Shown: piece by piece, positions 1-11,016 of the stretch
How positions within the stretch are numbered: the first letter of the stretch is position 1
How the letters are laid out: every line of letters starts with the position of its first letter
Assembly: GCA_029717555.1 (NCBI GenBank)
Contig: JAMDHS010000020.1
Coordinates: 124,001-188,000 of the forward strand
DNA from: Peribolospora baueri
Taxonomy: Eukaryota; Basidiomycota; Peribolosporomycetes; Peribolosporales; Peribolosporaceae
Direction of reading: 5' to 3'
Length of the DNA: 64,000 bases
Made by a program: the position numbers and the translations under genes
Notes under the pieces: model-generated
The model's database searches: none
Seen by the model: the letters and a program-made list of their open reading frames with translations, nothing else
Told to the model about the DNA's origin: nothing

Positions 1-1747
1 ACCTGACCCTCCCGCCTAGTGCGGACCGGAGGGTGGGTAGACAAGTGGAGAAGGTGGGTTTAGAAGAAGCGAGGGTCTGCTGAGGGGCGAGCATCACCGT
101 CGGAGGGGTTTATTAACGTAGAGCGGGAAGCAGGAGCAATGACCGCTATGGAGAGACGCGAGCAGGATAGGATCGCAAGCGCTCTGATTGTGAGAGGGAG
201 AGAGGGAAGGTGAGGGCCATCCGAGGCAGGTACGGACGGACCACTCTGCTTTTTTTTACTCTTATCGGGTCCGGACAAGCGATCTCATCCTTACGGGGCC
301 ACCCACTGCGGGATGGCCGTCTGAACAGACCCGTGGGCTGGGCTGGGCTCGGAGAGGTGCTTTCCGCCGCAGGGGAGGGCGACGGATAGCAAACCGGAGG
401 ACCGGTGGGGATGGAATAGTCAGCACGTTACCCGGAGACAGACCAGACCGGTAGGCAGGGCACTGCAACGACTCGGATAAGCGGTGGTGGACAACGGCGG
501 TGCCGTCCTGGAACGGGCTTGATGCACCCGCTTGGAGTTTGCACATACGGCGCGCATGTTATCTATAGCCGTCCGTCCACTGAAAACTGAAGCGGGCACA
601 GCCTGAGAGACGGGCTGACCTGGGCGTGTGCTCATCGCACCCGGAAGAGGCCAGGGCGTTCTCCAAGGCGGCGGAGAGCGACCCAGTTAGGTGTGCGCCC
701 GCTGTACTCTTCTTGCTGTACTCCACCGGACGTTCCTCTCCCTGCGCTCAGGGCCGTCACGAGACGACGACACGTTCAAAGGCCATGGCAGGAAGCGCCG
801 TCGTTGCGCGGAGCAGAGGAAGTATGCTCATATTAGCATTTTCGTTCGTCCCTGCCTCGCTCTCTCTGCCTCTTTGTCTCTCTGTCTCTTTCTGTCTCTC
901 TCTTTCGCAAGCGGAGGTGGAACGGTGCGGACGGAGGGACGAGAAGACGAAGCGGGAGCGAGAGAGAGAGGAGAAGCGGATATGGACCGAAGATCAAAGA
1001 CGAAGAACCGCGCCGTGCCTACAGAGGACGTGGCAGACGAATACGAATACAAATTCGAATACGAACACGAATCATGACCGACCTGTCTCTGCATGGACAC
1101 GGATGGAGCTGCCAGGTGCCAGGCCCAGCGCGAGGGTCACTCTGGGCCTGCGCGCTGGCGGCGGTACCCTGGAGTCACCTCTTCGGAAAGCGGCTCCAAC
1201 TCGGACTAGGGCGGCGTTACGGTGTTCCTGCTGCGTCGTCATGGCTTATCATGCGTACGCACACCCAGCCAACACCCAGCAACACCCAACGACACCCACC
1301 GTCACGCTCGTCCCACTCTCTCAACACCCCGTGGCCGGGTGGACCTTTTACTCGAGTCCTGCCTTCTCCCGTCGGCATTCGCATGGATCCTGATATCCGG
1401 CTGTGGCCACCGCTCTCACGCCCGCTGACCTGCGCGCACAGCTTCTCCGTCGGCCTGTGCAGCCAGCAAGGCCTTCATGGCCCCGGCCTGGTGCTCCATG
1501 ATCTGCACCGACAGGCGGAACAATGTGTCCACCTATAATCTCATCATCGTCCCCTGCGGCGCGTGCTCCAACCAAGGCACGCAGCCAACGACACACCCTC
1601 TTAAAGCTCCACGGGGCCTCTCGTCGCACCGTCAGGTGTCCCTCCTTCCACCTCCACCGCCTTCGCCGCTTTCGACTCCATACCCATTCCCCTCTCCACC
1701 AACCCGTCCGGCGCGTCGTCCATCCACCGCCCTTGACATCGCTCAAG
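1..1747. other. Non-coding upstream region with low-complexity tracts
   Basis: No reading frame here reads as a conserved protein; the longest (626-1393, +) is a Ser/Arg-rich low-complexity translation that I do not accept as a gene. Visible structure is a CT-rich tract around 850-905, a degenerate GAATAC-type hexamer repeat at 1038-1072 and CACCCA-type repeats near 1257-1300. GCCGCAG occurs at 366-372 and its complement at 1554-1560. The last few hundred bases presumably carry the promoter and leader of the membrane protein that starts at 1748. Confidence 0.5.
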
Positions 1748-3561
1748 ATGGATCCGAGCGCCCTTCCGACGATGACCATCCCGGTCGTCAGCGAGACGCT
1801 CTTGCGGCAGCAAGGTGAGCAGTAGCAGTCACGAGCCGCCGCTGGGCATGGGCGAGAGAGAAGAAAAAAGGAAGGAATGAAGGAAGGAAAGGGCGCCCAC
1901 GCCAGCGTCGCTCGTCCGCCCCCTCGACTCTTCTCACCTCCGTGCGTGCGTCCCACCTCGCGCCTATAGCCACCTTCAACTACATTCAGGTAGCCTTTGC
2001 CGGGATATTCGTCTGGGAGTGAGTCTAGGCTGCTCGGCCGACGGTGCAACCCCGCCGACGGTGGATCGGACTGACGTCTTGCGTTCCCGTGCCCGCCGCC
2101 CATCAGACTCATCATCACCTTCCCCACCGAGGTCCTCCTCTGGCGGCAGAAAGGCCTCACGGTTCCCAATGCCCTTTTCACTGTCTCGAGGTGAGTCGCA
2201 TCAGCTGCTCGCGCTTACCCGACCTCGTGAGGCGCCAACTGAGTGTCGTGCGCGCCTCCGACACCGCCTCCGCAGGTGGCCCGGTTTCGGCGTAGTCATA
2301 GCCGACCTCGTCCTGAACAACCGCCCCTCCTCCGTCGATTACTGCCACTCGCAACACTGGATCCTGCCCGGTCTCGCCTCTGTCTTTACGGCCATTATCT
2401 ACCCCCTGCTCCTCATGCGCGTCTGGGCCATTTGGGGCAAGAGCAAGGCCGTCCTCGCTTTCCTCGTTTTCCTCTGGCTCCTCCAGACCGTCATCAGCAT
2501 CGTCGTCGCCAATTACTACATCGGCATCCCATACGCCGTCATCCCAGGCCTCGGCTTCTGGGTCGGCGGCTGTGCCAATGACCCGACCAACAACCTCGCT
2601 TCGGCAACGTACATCATGAACGCGTGAGTGTGTGCAGTCTCCCCCCCCTCAGGCGAGCGGCGATGACGAGACGCGGCTGACCGACTCGACGCACGCGTCC
2701 GTCCCCTTCAGCGCGTTTGATACCATCATCTTCCTCATGACCGTCGGCAAACTTATGGTCATGTACCGGGTGGCCAAGACGACGACTCCTCTGCAGCGCA
2801 TTCTCAAGCGAGACGGCATTCAATACTACTTCGTAAGTGTCGTATCGCTTGGACCGACCGTGTCCCCGACCCGACGTCTTTGCACATCGATCGTCCTGCC
2901 TACACTGTACCCTTTCGCTCCCGTCAAACAGGTGGTCATGCTGGTCAACCTTATCAATATTGCCTTGCTGCACGCAGAGGGCATTCCAGTCCTGCTCCGG
3001 CCCGCCCTCGCTGGGCCATCCGGAATCGCCACGGTGATCATGACTGGCCGGCTCTACCTGAACCTCCATCAGCACTTTGGCATCCAGAAATTGCCCGACT
3101 CGAACAACACCGGCGGCGGCTTCCTCCCCAAGCTCCAGTCCGGCACGGTTCCCAGCCTTCCCACCCACCACCGGCCAAGCTTCAGTGGAGGGCCAGACCT
3201 GGGGAGCAAGGTGTTCAGAGGCGCGCGACCGTCCACCGACGCGGTGGTGGCCAACCTGCCCGTGCAGATCGTCCGCCGACAACAACAGGACCTCAGCAGC
3301 AGTTTTGCGGCTCAAAACGAATCGGAGGAACATCTCCAATCCCATTCTCATTCTTCCAGCCTTGTCGGAAAGTCCGCCGGCCTGCCCAGCCCACCGTCTT
3401 TGAACCCGCACTCTCCGTCGTTCGAACACCATGGCGGCGTGTCGTTCGAGGCTGATCCCATGGAGCTGTCCACCTTTGACCGGCGAGCGCGCACTTCGAC
3501 GTCAGCGACGGGCGGCGCGGGTATCATGGTGCACACCGAGAGGCAGATGGACATTTCGTGA
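1748..3561 (+). CDS. Seven-helix membrane protein (DUF6533-like)
   Basis: Six exons fit the frame: 1748-1814, 1970-2018, 2107-2190, 2276-2623, 2712-2832 and 2932-3561, giving 432 residues. The first 300 residues are hydrophobic helices with short loops. Recognisable pieces are FVWELIITFPTEVLLW in helix 1, then SVFTAIIYPLLLMRVWAIWG, and a helix ending in RILKRDGIQYYF. This layout is typical of the large basidiomycete family of predicted seven-helix proteins annotated as DUF6533 or similar. The C-terminal 160 residues are polar, Ser/Pro-rich and probably cytosolic. The paralogue at 24587-26692 has the same plan. The family has no established function; a receptor-like role is only inferred from topology. 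All junctions keep frame, so the model is good although the start could lie slightly upstream. Confidence 0.8.
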
Positions 3562-3702
3562 AGGCCGGATCGCCGCAACCACAAGGTGTGGGGGCGAGGA
3601 GCGGCGCGGGAACCAGCTTTCACTGTACCTCCACCTTTCCATCTTTCCACTTCCCAATCCTCCTATATCATTCCTGCACTTTTTGAATCGGTTACTCTTT
3701 CT

Positions 3703-3734
3703 GCCCCCCCCGCCCCCCCGCCCCCCCCCCAACC
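3703..3734. repeat. C-rich homopolymer tract
   Basis: Runs of 8, 7 and 10 C residues are separated by single G residues, just 3' of the first membrane-protein gene. Such tracts are prone to slippage and sequencing error. Confidence 0.85.
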
Positions 3735-4065
3735 CCGCGGTCCCGTCCCGTCCGTGTTATTTTTTTTTTTTTCCGTTTTACTCATTTTCGAAGTAGCACG
3801 CGCAAAGAGGAGGAGGAAAGTGCGAGAAGGGGACTGGCCCACCCTCCCTCCTCTGGACGAAGAGAAGAAGAGGCCGAGGCAAGCCAGCAAGAACGCGATT
3901 GTACCGAAACAGAACTCTTTTTCCTCCTTTCATTGTATCGGCGGCTCTTCCTTCACCTCATCTCCACCATTCCCACCCATGTATGACGCGCCTTACCGGA
4001 TCTTCACATCTGCTCATCTATGTAGCCTTTTTTTTTTTTACCGTCTGTCTGATCCTCTCCCTACT

Positions 4066-4102
4066 GCCTACCTGCCTGCCTGCCTGCCTGACTGCCTGCC
4101 TG
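4066..4102. repeat. CCTG tetranucleotide microsatellite
   Basis: About eight near-perfect copies of CCTG, with one ACTG variant, lie in non-coding DNA. A similar CCTG/CCTA repeat is found near 61290-61316. Confidence 0.8.
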
Positions 4103-4471
4103 GACCCCGATGGACCGCCGTCCATCTTCCTTTGGACCGACCACGACCGGCGGCGTCAGACGGGGCGACGTCTCCCGGCGGCCAACGTCAGCGTTCGCTC
4201 GTCCTCGGTCGTCATGTGCACACATCCGTACGTCGCGGGACCGTCACCCGAGCGCCTCCGCCCGGAAAGCACAATCTGTCGCGGAGAAAGACGCGCCGGT
4301 GTCACGAGCTCCTCCAGCTCGCTCGCCCCGCGTCCACCATTCTCACAGACTCCTCTCCCGCGTTGCTGTTGTCGCGCCGGTGTCGTCCAAGCTGCTGCAC
4401 CGCCGCCGCCGACACGCCACATGCTCTCCTCCCGGGAGTCGACCAATCTCGACGCGGTCGGCATATTCGCA

Positions 4472-4523
4472 ACGCAACACGACACGACACGACGCAGCAC
4501 GACGCAGCACGACGACGACGACA
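4472..4523. repeat. CACGA / GACGCAGCA microsatellite
   Basis: Tandem ACACG units run into two GACGCAGCAC units and then a short GAC repeat. The stretch is non-coding and unlinked to any gene I accept. Confidence 0.75.
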
Positions 4524-4784
4524 GCTCGCTCCAGAACCTGGTCCGTCCGTTTCAAACCCCAGCCCCAGCCCCAACCCGAACCCGAACCCTGGCCCGGCCG
4601 CTCTCCTCGTCGATCCTTGTCCTCCCCGGACGCCGACCCGCCCATCACCCTCCGTACCATCATCCGCATCGCCGTCCGTCCAGTCCCGCATGTCCCCAAC
4701 CCAACCGCAAGCAAGCCCCGGCCAGAGCCAGGGCCCAAGAGGGCGTGCGTGCAACCCAGTCTAACCTAGTTTGGGGTAAAAAAG

Positions 4785-4833
<49 letters not shown>
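4785..4833 (+). repeat. Pure poly(A) tract of 49 bases
   Basis: Forty-nine consecutive A residues follow six A residues and one G (4778-4784). No recognisable retroposed sequence or target-site duplication is evident beside it. It may be a simple-sequence tract, a transcript-derived tail or an assembly artefact. Confidence 0.9.
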
Positions 4834-4835
<2 letters not shown>

Positions 4836-5498
4836 AACACGGAGGAGCCACAGGAAAGAGGATTTGAAGGGACGGGAGGCACAGCACAGGACAGCACACG
4901 GGGCGAGCTACCTGCGCACAGAGCGAGGGCCGTCCTTCCCCCATCGTGAGCGCCGGCGTGGTTTCGTGGACTCGCGTGCGCCGGGTCCGAAACGAGTCTC
5001 AGTTCGGCGGCCGAGGTTGAGAAACAGGACCGAGGACGGAGGGCGAGCGGCGAGCGAGCGACCTCGGAAGCCACCGATCCGGCGCCGGCCGGATGCGAGA
5101 GCGCTGGGTGGCTCGCTGTAAAGAGGAGAGGAGAGGACGAATGGCGATCTCGGGTGCGCGGCTTCTAAGAGCTCTCTCTCTATCTTTTCACGTCAAAGTT
5201 CGGGCGTTCCTTCTGAAGACGTCTGTCGATCTTCTGGACTCGATCGATCCACTCTACGCGACTATGCGTGCGGAGGTCAACGACGAGATGGCAAGGCAAG
5301 ATATCCTTGATTCGAGGGAAGAAAGAAAACAAAAGGGACGAAGCACATAAAGATCTTTCGAAGGTCCCAACGCCGCGGGAACCTCTTTCTTCTCTACTCT
5401 ACGCGACTAGACCAGAGCACTCGAACACACACATGATCCTCCACAGCTGGCCGTACTGTAGCAAGATTTCTTTATCCAGCACCTACCCGTCCATCCCC

Positions 5499-7586
5499 TT
5501 AATCTCTGCCGACCTGGCCGTGGATCTTCGCCTGCGCAGCCTCCACCTCATCTTGGACCTTTTCGATCGACTTGAAGTATTTGACCGTCTGTTAGACGGA
5601 ATGGAGCGGGCACAGTCGGTGACGGGAGAGGGATGAGAACGGCGGACACGTGGAAATATGCGTCGACGAGCGTTCGAGGAAGAGACAGGCCTAGCCGTCC
5701 GCGAAGCTGCCCATGTTGGACAGGATGTGCCAACTCACCTTGACCCTAAGTTCGGCAGTGGCGTCCTCGTCACAGACGACGATCGCCCAAGGGTGCATCT
5801 GGAGCGCGGAGAGTGTGATCTGGGTAAGGAAAGGATTTGTAAGGAGGAAGGGAGCGAGTCAGCGCTGGCGGTCATCCTGGCTAATTATGCCATGCCAACC
5901 CTAACCGAAACGTCTACTCACCAGGTGGTTCACACCTTCCTCGATAGCCCGACTGAGCGCCCAAGCCTTATGCTGGCCCGTGACGACGACGGCGACCTCG
6001 CGCGCATCGAGGATGGTGGCGACGCCGACGGTGAGCGCCATGTGAGGCACGGCGGAGAGATCGTTGCCGAAGAAGCGCGAGTTGGCAATGATTGTGTCCT
6101 TGGCGAGCGTTTTGATGCGCTGCACCCACCGGGTCGAAGGAACGCGGTGAAGTGAAGAAGGGACGCGAAAGGAGGATGAGCGACAGCAGGATAAGACGGT
6201 CGAAGAGGGAGAAATAGGGCGGGTAATGATGCTGCCAAAGCCTCAGCGTACTCACGGTACGGGAGGCAAGGGAGGATCCTGCAAGGCGAACAGAGAAGGC
6301 ACGACCAGATGAGCGATCGCTCTCGTCACACATGATCCTCTTCGGCGGCACCGCCTTCCCTTATCTTCTCAACCTCTCACCTGGCTCGTTAAAGGCGATG
6401 TGGCCATCCTCTCCAATGCCGCCGAGGAAGAGCTCGATGCCTCCCACGGCCTTGATCTTCTCCTCGTAGGCTTTGCACTCTCTAAGTAGGTCCGGGTTGT
6501 TGCCGTTGAGGATGTTCACATTCTCCGGCGGGATGTCGACTGGGAGAGAAGATATAATTAGAGCGAGTTCCGCCGGCGCGCCAGCCACCTTTTGAGACGC
6601 GAGAGAACGCGAGACGTACTATGCGAGAAGAATTCTCGGAACCTGTACGGATAAGGAATTGCGAGGCAAAGGAATTGCGGCGGAGCACAGAAGAGGTGAG
6701 GTACCAAGGTGAACCGTGCTCAGTCTGCGTCCACCCACGTAACTTCCCATTTCAGAGGCCAGTGCTCGCCTCATCGGTGCCACTCACATGAAGCTATGGT
6801 ACGATTCGGGGTGCTCCTGGGGCAGGTTGACGTACTCGTCCATATTGAACGTGATGACGTGCTTGAAGCTGTACACGGTGCATTAGGCGAGGGACGCATG
6901 AGAGCGCATTCAGTGGGGCAGAAGGACTTGAAGAGCACAGAAGCAAAGGCAGAAGCAAGCACGGCTTACCTGAGCTCGCCGGCCTTGACGAGCTTGATGA
7001 GTTGCTTGTACGTTGGGATAGGAGAGGAGCCGGTCTATCCGGACAGATGAGGGATATCTGGTCAGTTTATTTCTATTCCTTCTTACTCCTGCTTCAGCCC
7101 GAATCGAGCCCGCTGCGCGCGCGATTCACGCTTGACGCATTGCAGCTCTCCGCGCCCGGGGCGCGGCGAAGCATGTTGGACGCACCGGCAAACCCAAGAC
7201 AAACGGTTTGTTGGCCGTGGGGTTAAAGTCTTTGATCCTCTTTGCAACGTAGTTGGCCATATAGGTGCCCACTTGCTATCGTCGCCAATCATACGCAGGC
7301 ACGAAGAAGGGAGATGGACGGAAGAAGGAAGAAGAGCAGAATGGGAGGGGTTCAGTGGCTTGGCTTGTGCGCTGGATGGGTAAGGGGGGGAGGCGAATAC
7401 GGATGGCCTGGGAAGCCTGGCAGCGGGGCTCGCTCACTCACCGCGGGATCGTCACGAACGATGAGACCTGAGTCAAGGCGGAGACCCGACGAAAAACACG
7501 GCGCAGCAATCTTGGTCAGCGCGCGCAGGTACAGCGGCGAGACCATCACGGCCTTGCTTCTGTTAGCGAGCTGTTCACTCACGCAT
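5499..7586 (-). CDS. NAG1: Glucosamine-6-phosphate deaminase
   Basis: The enzyme converts glucosamine-6-phosphate to fructose-6-phosphate and ammonia, the last step of N-acetylglucosamine catabolism in the cytosol. In order the sequence shows [16 protein letters not shown] (phosphate loop), [12 protein letters not shown] (catalytic acid region), [35 protein letters not shown] and [20 protein letters not shown]. The protein ends with [12 protein letters not shown] and a short charged tail, as in fungal homologues. The gene is split into about ten exons. The first is only 4 nt (7583-7586, ATGC); the next are 7442-7467, 7186-7275, 6970-7034, 6788-6868, 6620-6642 and 6381-6539. Joining exons 1 and 2 gives [10 protein letters not shown], matching the conserved N-terminus MRLIIR of the family. 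It is divergent from PES1. I see no other GlcNAc-pathway gene in the window. Confidence 0.92.
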
Positions 7587-8190
7587 CTCGACAGTGCTGG
7601 CAGAAAGACAAGAGGAGCCGTTTGGGACGAGGATGGGCAGTATCTGTGGGAGCAGCGGATGATGGGGAGCGTGAGAGGGCGACTGAGCGCTTATCTATCA
7701 CCCAGAAGGGAGCAAAAGGCAGGGAGACAGCGATGAGCAGAGAGAAGGAGGCGGAGGCGGGGTTGTATTCCTAGAGCATATAAGACAGGAGGGAGGAGAG
7801 GAAGAAGAGAAGGGGCGGCAGGCTTAAATATGTGGTCGTCGGTTGTCCGGCTCGCCTCCGACGGGGGCTGTCGTGGTGCAAGCGATGGACGAGGCAGCTG
7901 ACCATCGCTGGCGGTCACGAGTTGCGATCGATGGATGAGCATGCCGCAGTCGCCAATCGATCTCAGCTACCTTGTCTCGCACACGCTCTCGCCGTCGCAC
8001 TGCCGCAGTCGACCGTGCACGTGCCCTTCGTTTTCTTGGTCGCGCCGCAGCAGCCGCGATTTTTCACGATGGCTTCGCCGCAGTCCTTGGTCTCGCCGCA
8101 GCATTTTGAGGAAGTGGACGTGCGTCGACGACTCTTCCTGACCGCGCGAAGACCGACGACCGGAGACCAGGGTGCAAGTCAAACGGCAAG
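7587..8190. promoter_or_regulatory. Divergent promoter region NAG1 / PES1
   Basis: This is the 604-bp gap between two divergent start codons. It holds the GCCGCAG cluster in the PES1-proximal half, and a partial TGAAAAAT element on the minus strand near 8059-8066. Open frames here give no recognisable protein. Confidence 0.5.
7943..8101 (+). promoter_or_regulatory. Five-copy GCCGCAG motif cluster before PES1
   Basis: GCCGCAG occurs at 7943-7949, 8002-8008, 8044-8050, 8077-8083 and 8095-8101. Three copies extend to GCCGCAGTC. All are in the same orientation and the last is about 90 bases before the PES1 start codon. The same 7-mer lies near the starts of ROK1/LAS1, LTV1 and others. Function as a regulatory element is inferred from recurrence only. 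Confidence 0.45.
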
Positions 8191-10757
8191 ATGGCCAAGC
8201 TCAAGCAGAAGGGAAAGTCCGGCGCGGCCAAAAACTACATCACTCGGGTGAGCAGGTGCCGGCTTTTCTCCCGCGGGTTGCTTCAACACAATCTCACGAC
8301 ACCCCTCCCGACCGCTCTTTTCTGCGCCAGAACCAAGCCCTGAAGAAGCTGCAATGCTCGCTGTCCGACTTCAGGCGGCTTTGCATTCTTAAAGGTGTGT
8401 TTGGACGGCCCACGTCGCTTGCCAATGCGCCGCCAAGGTCTCATTCAGGTTCATCGCCTTTTCCTCACGCTCTCATCCTCCTCGGGGCTCACCTACCCCT
8501 GCCCTAAGGCATCTTCCCCCGCGAACCGCGCCACAAGAAGCGGGCCAACAAGGGCTCCTCTGCCCCCGCGACCTTCTACTACGCCAAAGACATCACATAC
8601 CTCCTTCATGAGCCCGTATTGCAGAGACTTCGCGACCACAAGGCGTTCGCAAAGAAGCTCTCCCGAGCTCTCGGCAGGGGAGAGTGGTCACTCGCTAAGA
8701 GCCTAGAAGAGAATAAGCCCGTCTATCGGTTGGATCATATCATAAAAGAGAGGTGAGGCGCTAGAGATAGAACGGCTTGGAAAAACTACCATGCGTCTGG
8801 GCTCGCAAATTTCTCACCGTCGTCGCCTCCCTTCCGTCCTCGCCTGCGTGCAGATATCCCATTTTTGTCGACTCGCTTCGCGACCTCGACGATGCTCTCT
8901 CCCTCATCTCCCTCTTTGCCAACCTTCCCTCCAACCAGCGTATCCCCCCATCTGTGATCGCTCATTGTGCCCGTGTGACGGCCGAGTGGCAGCTGTACGT
9001 CATGCGCACCAGGAGCCTGCGTAAGGTCTTCCTGAGCATCAAGGGCATCTACTTCCAGGCTGAGGTCATGGGCCAGACCATCACTTGGCTAGTGCCCTAC
9101 CTGTTTACCCAGCATGTGGGTTCGGTTCACCCCCGCCTTCCTCCCGTGCCTCGTCCCTCGTCCTCGCTAACAAAGCCGCATCCTCCCATCAGATTCCTGC
9201 GGACGTCGACTTCCGCATCATGCTCACCTTCCTCGAGCTTTACCAGACGCTGCTCGGCTTCGTCCTCTTCAAGCTGTACAACGACATCAACCTCGTCTAC
9301 CCGCCCAAGTTGGATGAGGGCAAGGACGACGCGGCGGCAGGCGTCGGCGCGCTCATCCTCCAGGAGACAGGCCAGGGCCTGGCGAAGGACCAGCGAGGCG
9401 AGAACGGGACACAGGCTCCGGCAACGGCGATGGAGAACGGAGAGGCAGAGGAACAGGAGAAGGACAAGAAGAAGAAGCTTAGCGCCAAGGACGTCAAGCG
9501 CGCCGTAAAACAGATCTCCGCTCAGACTACTGCGTCGGTTGGCCTGAAGGAGGAGAAAGAGGCGACGCAGGCCGGCGCGACTGGAATGGAGGACGACGAG
9601 GATGCGACGATCGGCGCCGACTTTGTCGCCCAGCCTTCCAAATCCTCGCCGTTCGATACGGATGAGTCGGCTGCCACGCTCTCTGCCATCCAGGCCAGCA
9701 CGGCCTCGTTGAAGTCGCTCCAGAACCTGTTCTCCGATTACATTTTCTATCTCTCCCGCGAGGTGCCTCGACCCGTTTTTGAGTTCATCATCCGCGCGTT
9801 CGGAGGGCAGGTCGGCTGGGATAGCACCTCCCTCGGTGCTGGCTCACCTTACGAGGAGAATGACGAGCGCATCACCCACCACGTCTCGGACCGGCCTGTG
9901 CCTACTGAGGGACCTAACGCGGAGGGGAAAGGATTGTACGATCACCCGGGGAAACGGTCGTACATCCAGCCGCAGTGGGTCGTCGATTGCATCAACGCGC
10001 GCAAGTTGCTTCCCACCGAGCCGTACAGGCCTGGGAAGAGCTTGCCGCCTCATTTGAGTCCGTTTGTGGATATCAAGGAGGTCGAGAGGAGAGGTGGCTA
10101 TGTGCCAGACGCGGCCAAGGTCGGTATCGAGGGTAGGATGGAGGATGGAGAGATGGAAGAGGAGGACGAGTCCAGTAGCGAGGAGGAAGAGGAGCAGGAG
10201 GATGTTGCCGGAGACGCTGACGAAGAGGAAGCGGAGGACGGAGAGGGCAGGGCGGCGCCGGAGGGTCAGGACAAAGCCAAAGGCAGTGCTCGCGCGGCCG
10301 TCCCGCCGGCCCTGGCTGCCGCCCTAGCCTCTCCGCTCGACGCTAGCCTCCTCCACGCTGCGGAGCTGGAAGCGGAAGCCTCGGGCGCGTCGATCGACGA
10401 TGTGCACGCACAGGTGTCCCAGGCGGCGAAAAAGGCTCGCAAGATGGCGAAACAGAAGAAGAACGCAGCTGAGGTGGCAGGCGTCAGGGCGACGGAGGAG
10501 GAGGACGAGGAAATGATGAGGAGAGCGATGATGTCGAACAAGGCTAGGAAGTTACACCAGCGGGCGCAGGCCGGAATGGAGGAGACTAAGAAGGAGGTGA
10601 GTGGAGCGGGCTCTTATCTTTTTTTTTTCGTTCCAGCTTCTTTCTGACCGCGTCCCTCCCTCGTCCGCAGGCCGCTCGTCTGGAGGCGAAGAAAAAGGCT
10701 AACGCAAAAGCCGCCAAAAAGGCTGTCAAGACCAAGGCCAAACCCTCCGCGGCGTAG
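8191..10757 (+). CDS. NOP7: Pescadillo homologue (60S ribosome biogenesis)
   Basis: Pescadillo (PES1, yeast Nop7) is a nucleolar component of the PeBoW complex with Erb1/BOP1 and Ytm1/WDR12, needed for processing to 25S/5.8S rRNA. Six exons (8191-8247, 8331-8394, 8509-8752, 8854-9115, 9193-10596, 10671-10757) give 705 residues. The N-terminus is [20 protein letters not shown] pescadillo N-domain follows, with [52 protein letters not shown] and [17 protein letters not shown] domain spans about residues 370-480 ([20 protein letters not shown], then [19 protein letters not shown]). The tail is highly acidic and then Lys/Ala-rich, as expected of a nucleolar protein. Length and domain order agree with the family. 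Confidence 0.95.
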
Positions 10758-11016
10758 CCTGCCCCACCTTCCCAGCTCGTTCCCGCTTTTCGCTTCCCCC
10801 TTCTCGTGTATGGTCGATGGCTCTGTATGCGTACTTTGGAAGCAGAGGATCCGATTCCATTCTTTGTGATACACGGCAAGCGAGCGAGGGTAGATTACTA
10901 TCCGAGCGTCCATTCTATTAAAAGCCGTGGGAGCTTCCCGAACGATTCCCTCATCTATAGACGACGAGGGACGACGCGGAATTTATAACTTCCTCCAGTG
11001 GTCCGAATCACAGATC

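Larger units (their letters stand above)
3562..5498. other. Long intergenic region between convergent genes
   Basis: This 1.9-kb stretch separates the 3' ends of two convergent genes, which is long for this window. Overlapping open frames of up to 392 codons exist on both strands (for example 3586-4764, +), but their translations are Pro/Arg/Ser/Thr-rich with no recognisable domain, as expected of GC-rich low-complexity DNA. It contains a C-rich tract (3703-3734), a CCTG repeat, a CACGA repeat and a pure 49-base A tract. I see no supported gene. Confidence 0.5.

Noticed and set aside
626-1393. 255-codon open frame on the + strand
   Set aside because: It covers CT-rich and AATACG-type repeats, lacks conserved blocks and competes with equally long frames in other phases.
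3586-4764. 392-codon open frame on the + strand
   Set aside because: The translation is Pro/Arg/Ser/Thr-rich low complexity, runs through C-rich and microsatellite tracts, overlaps long frames on both strands and shows no domain.
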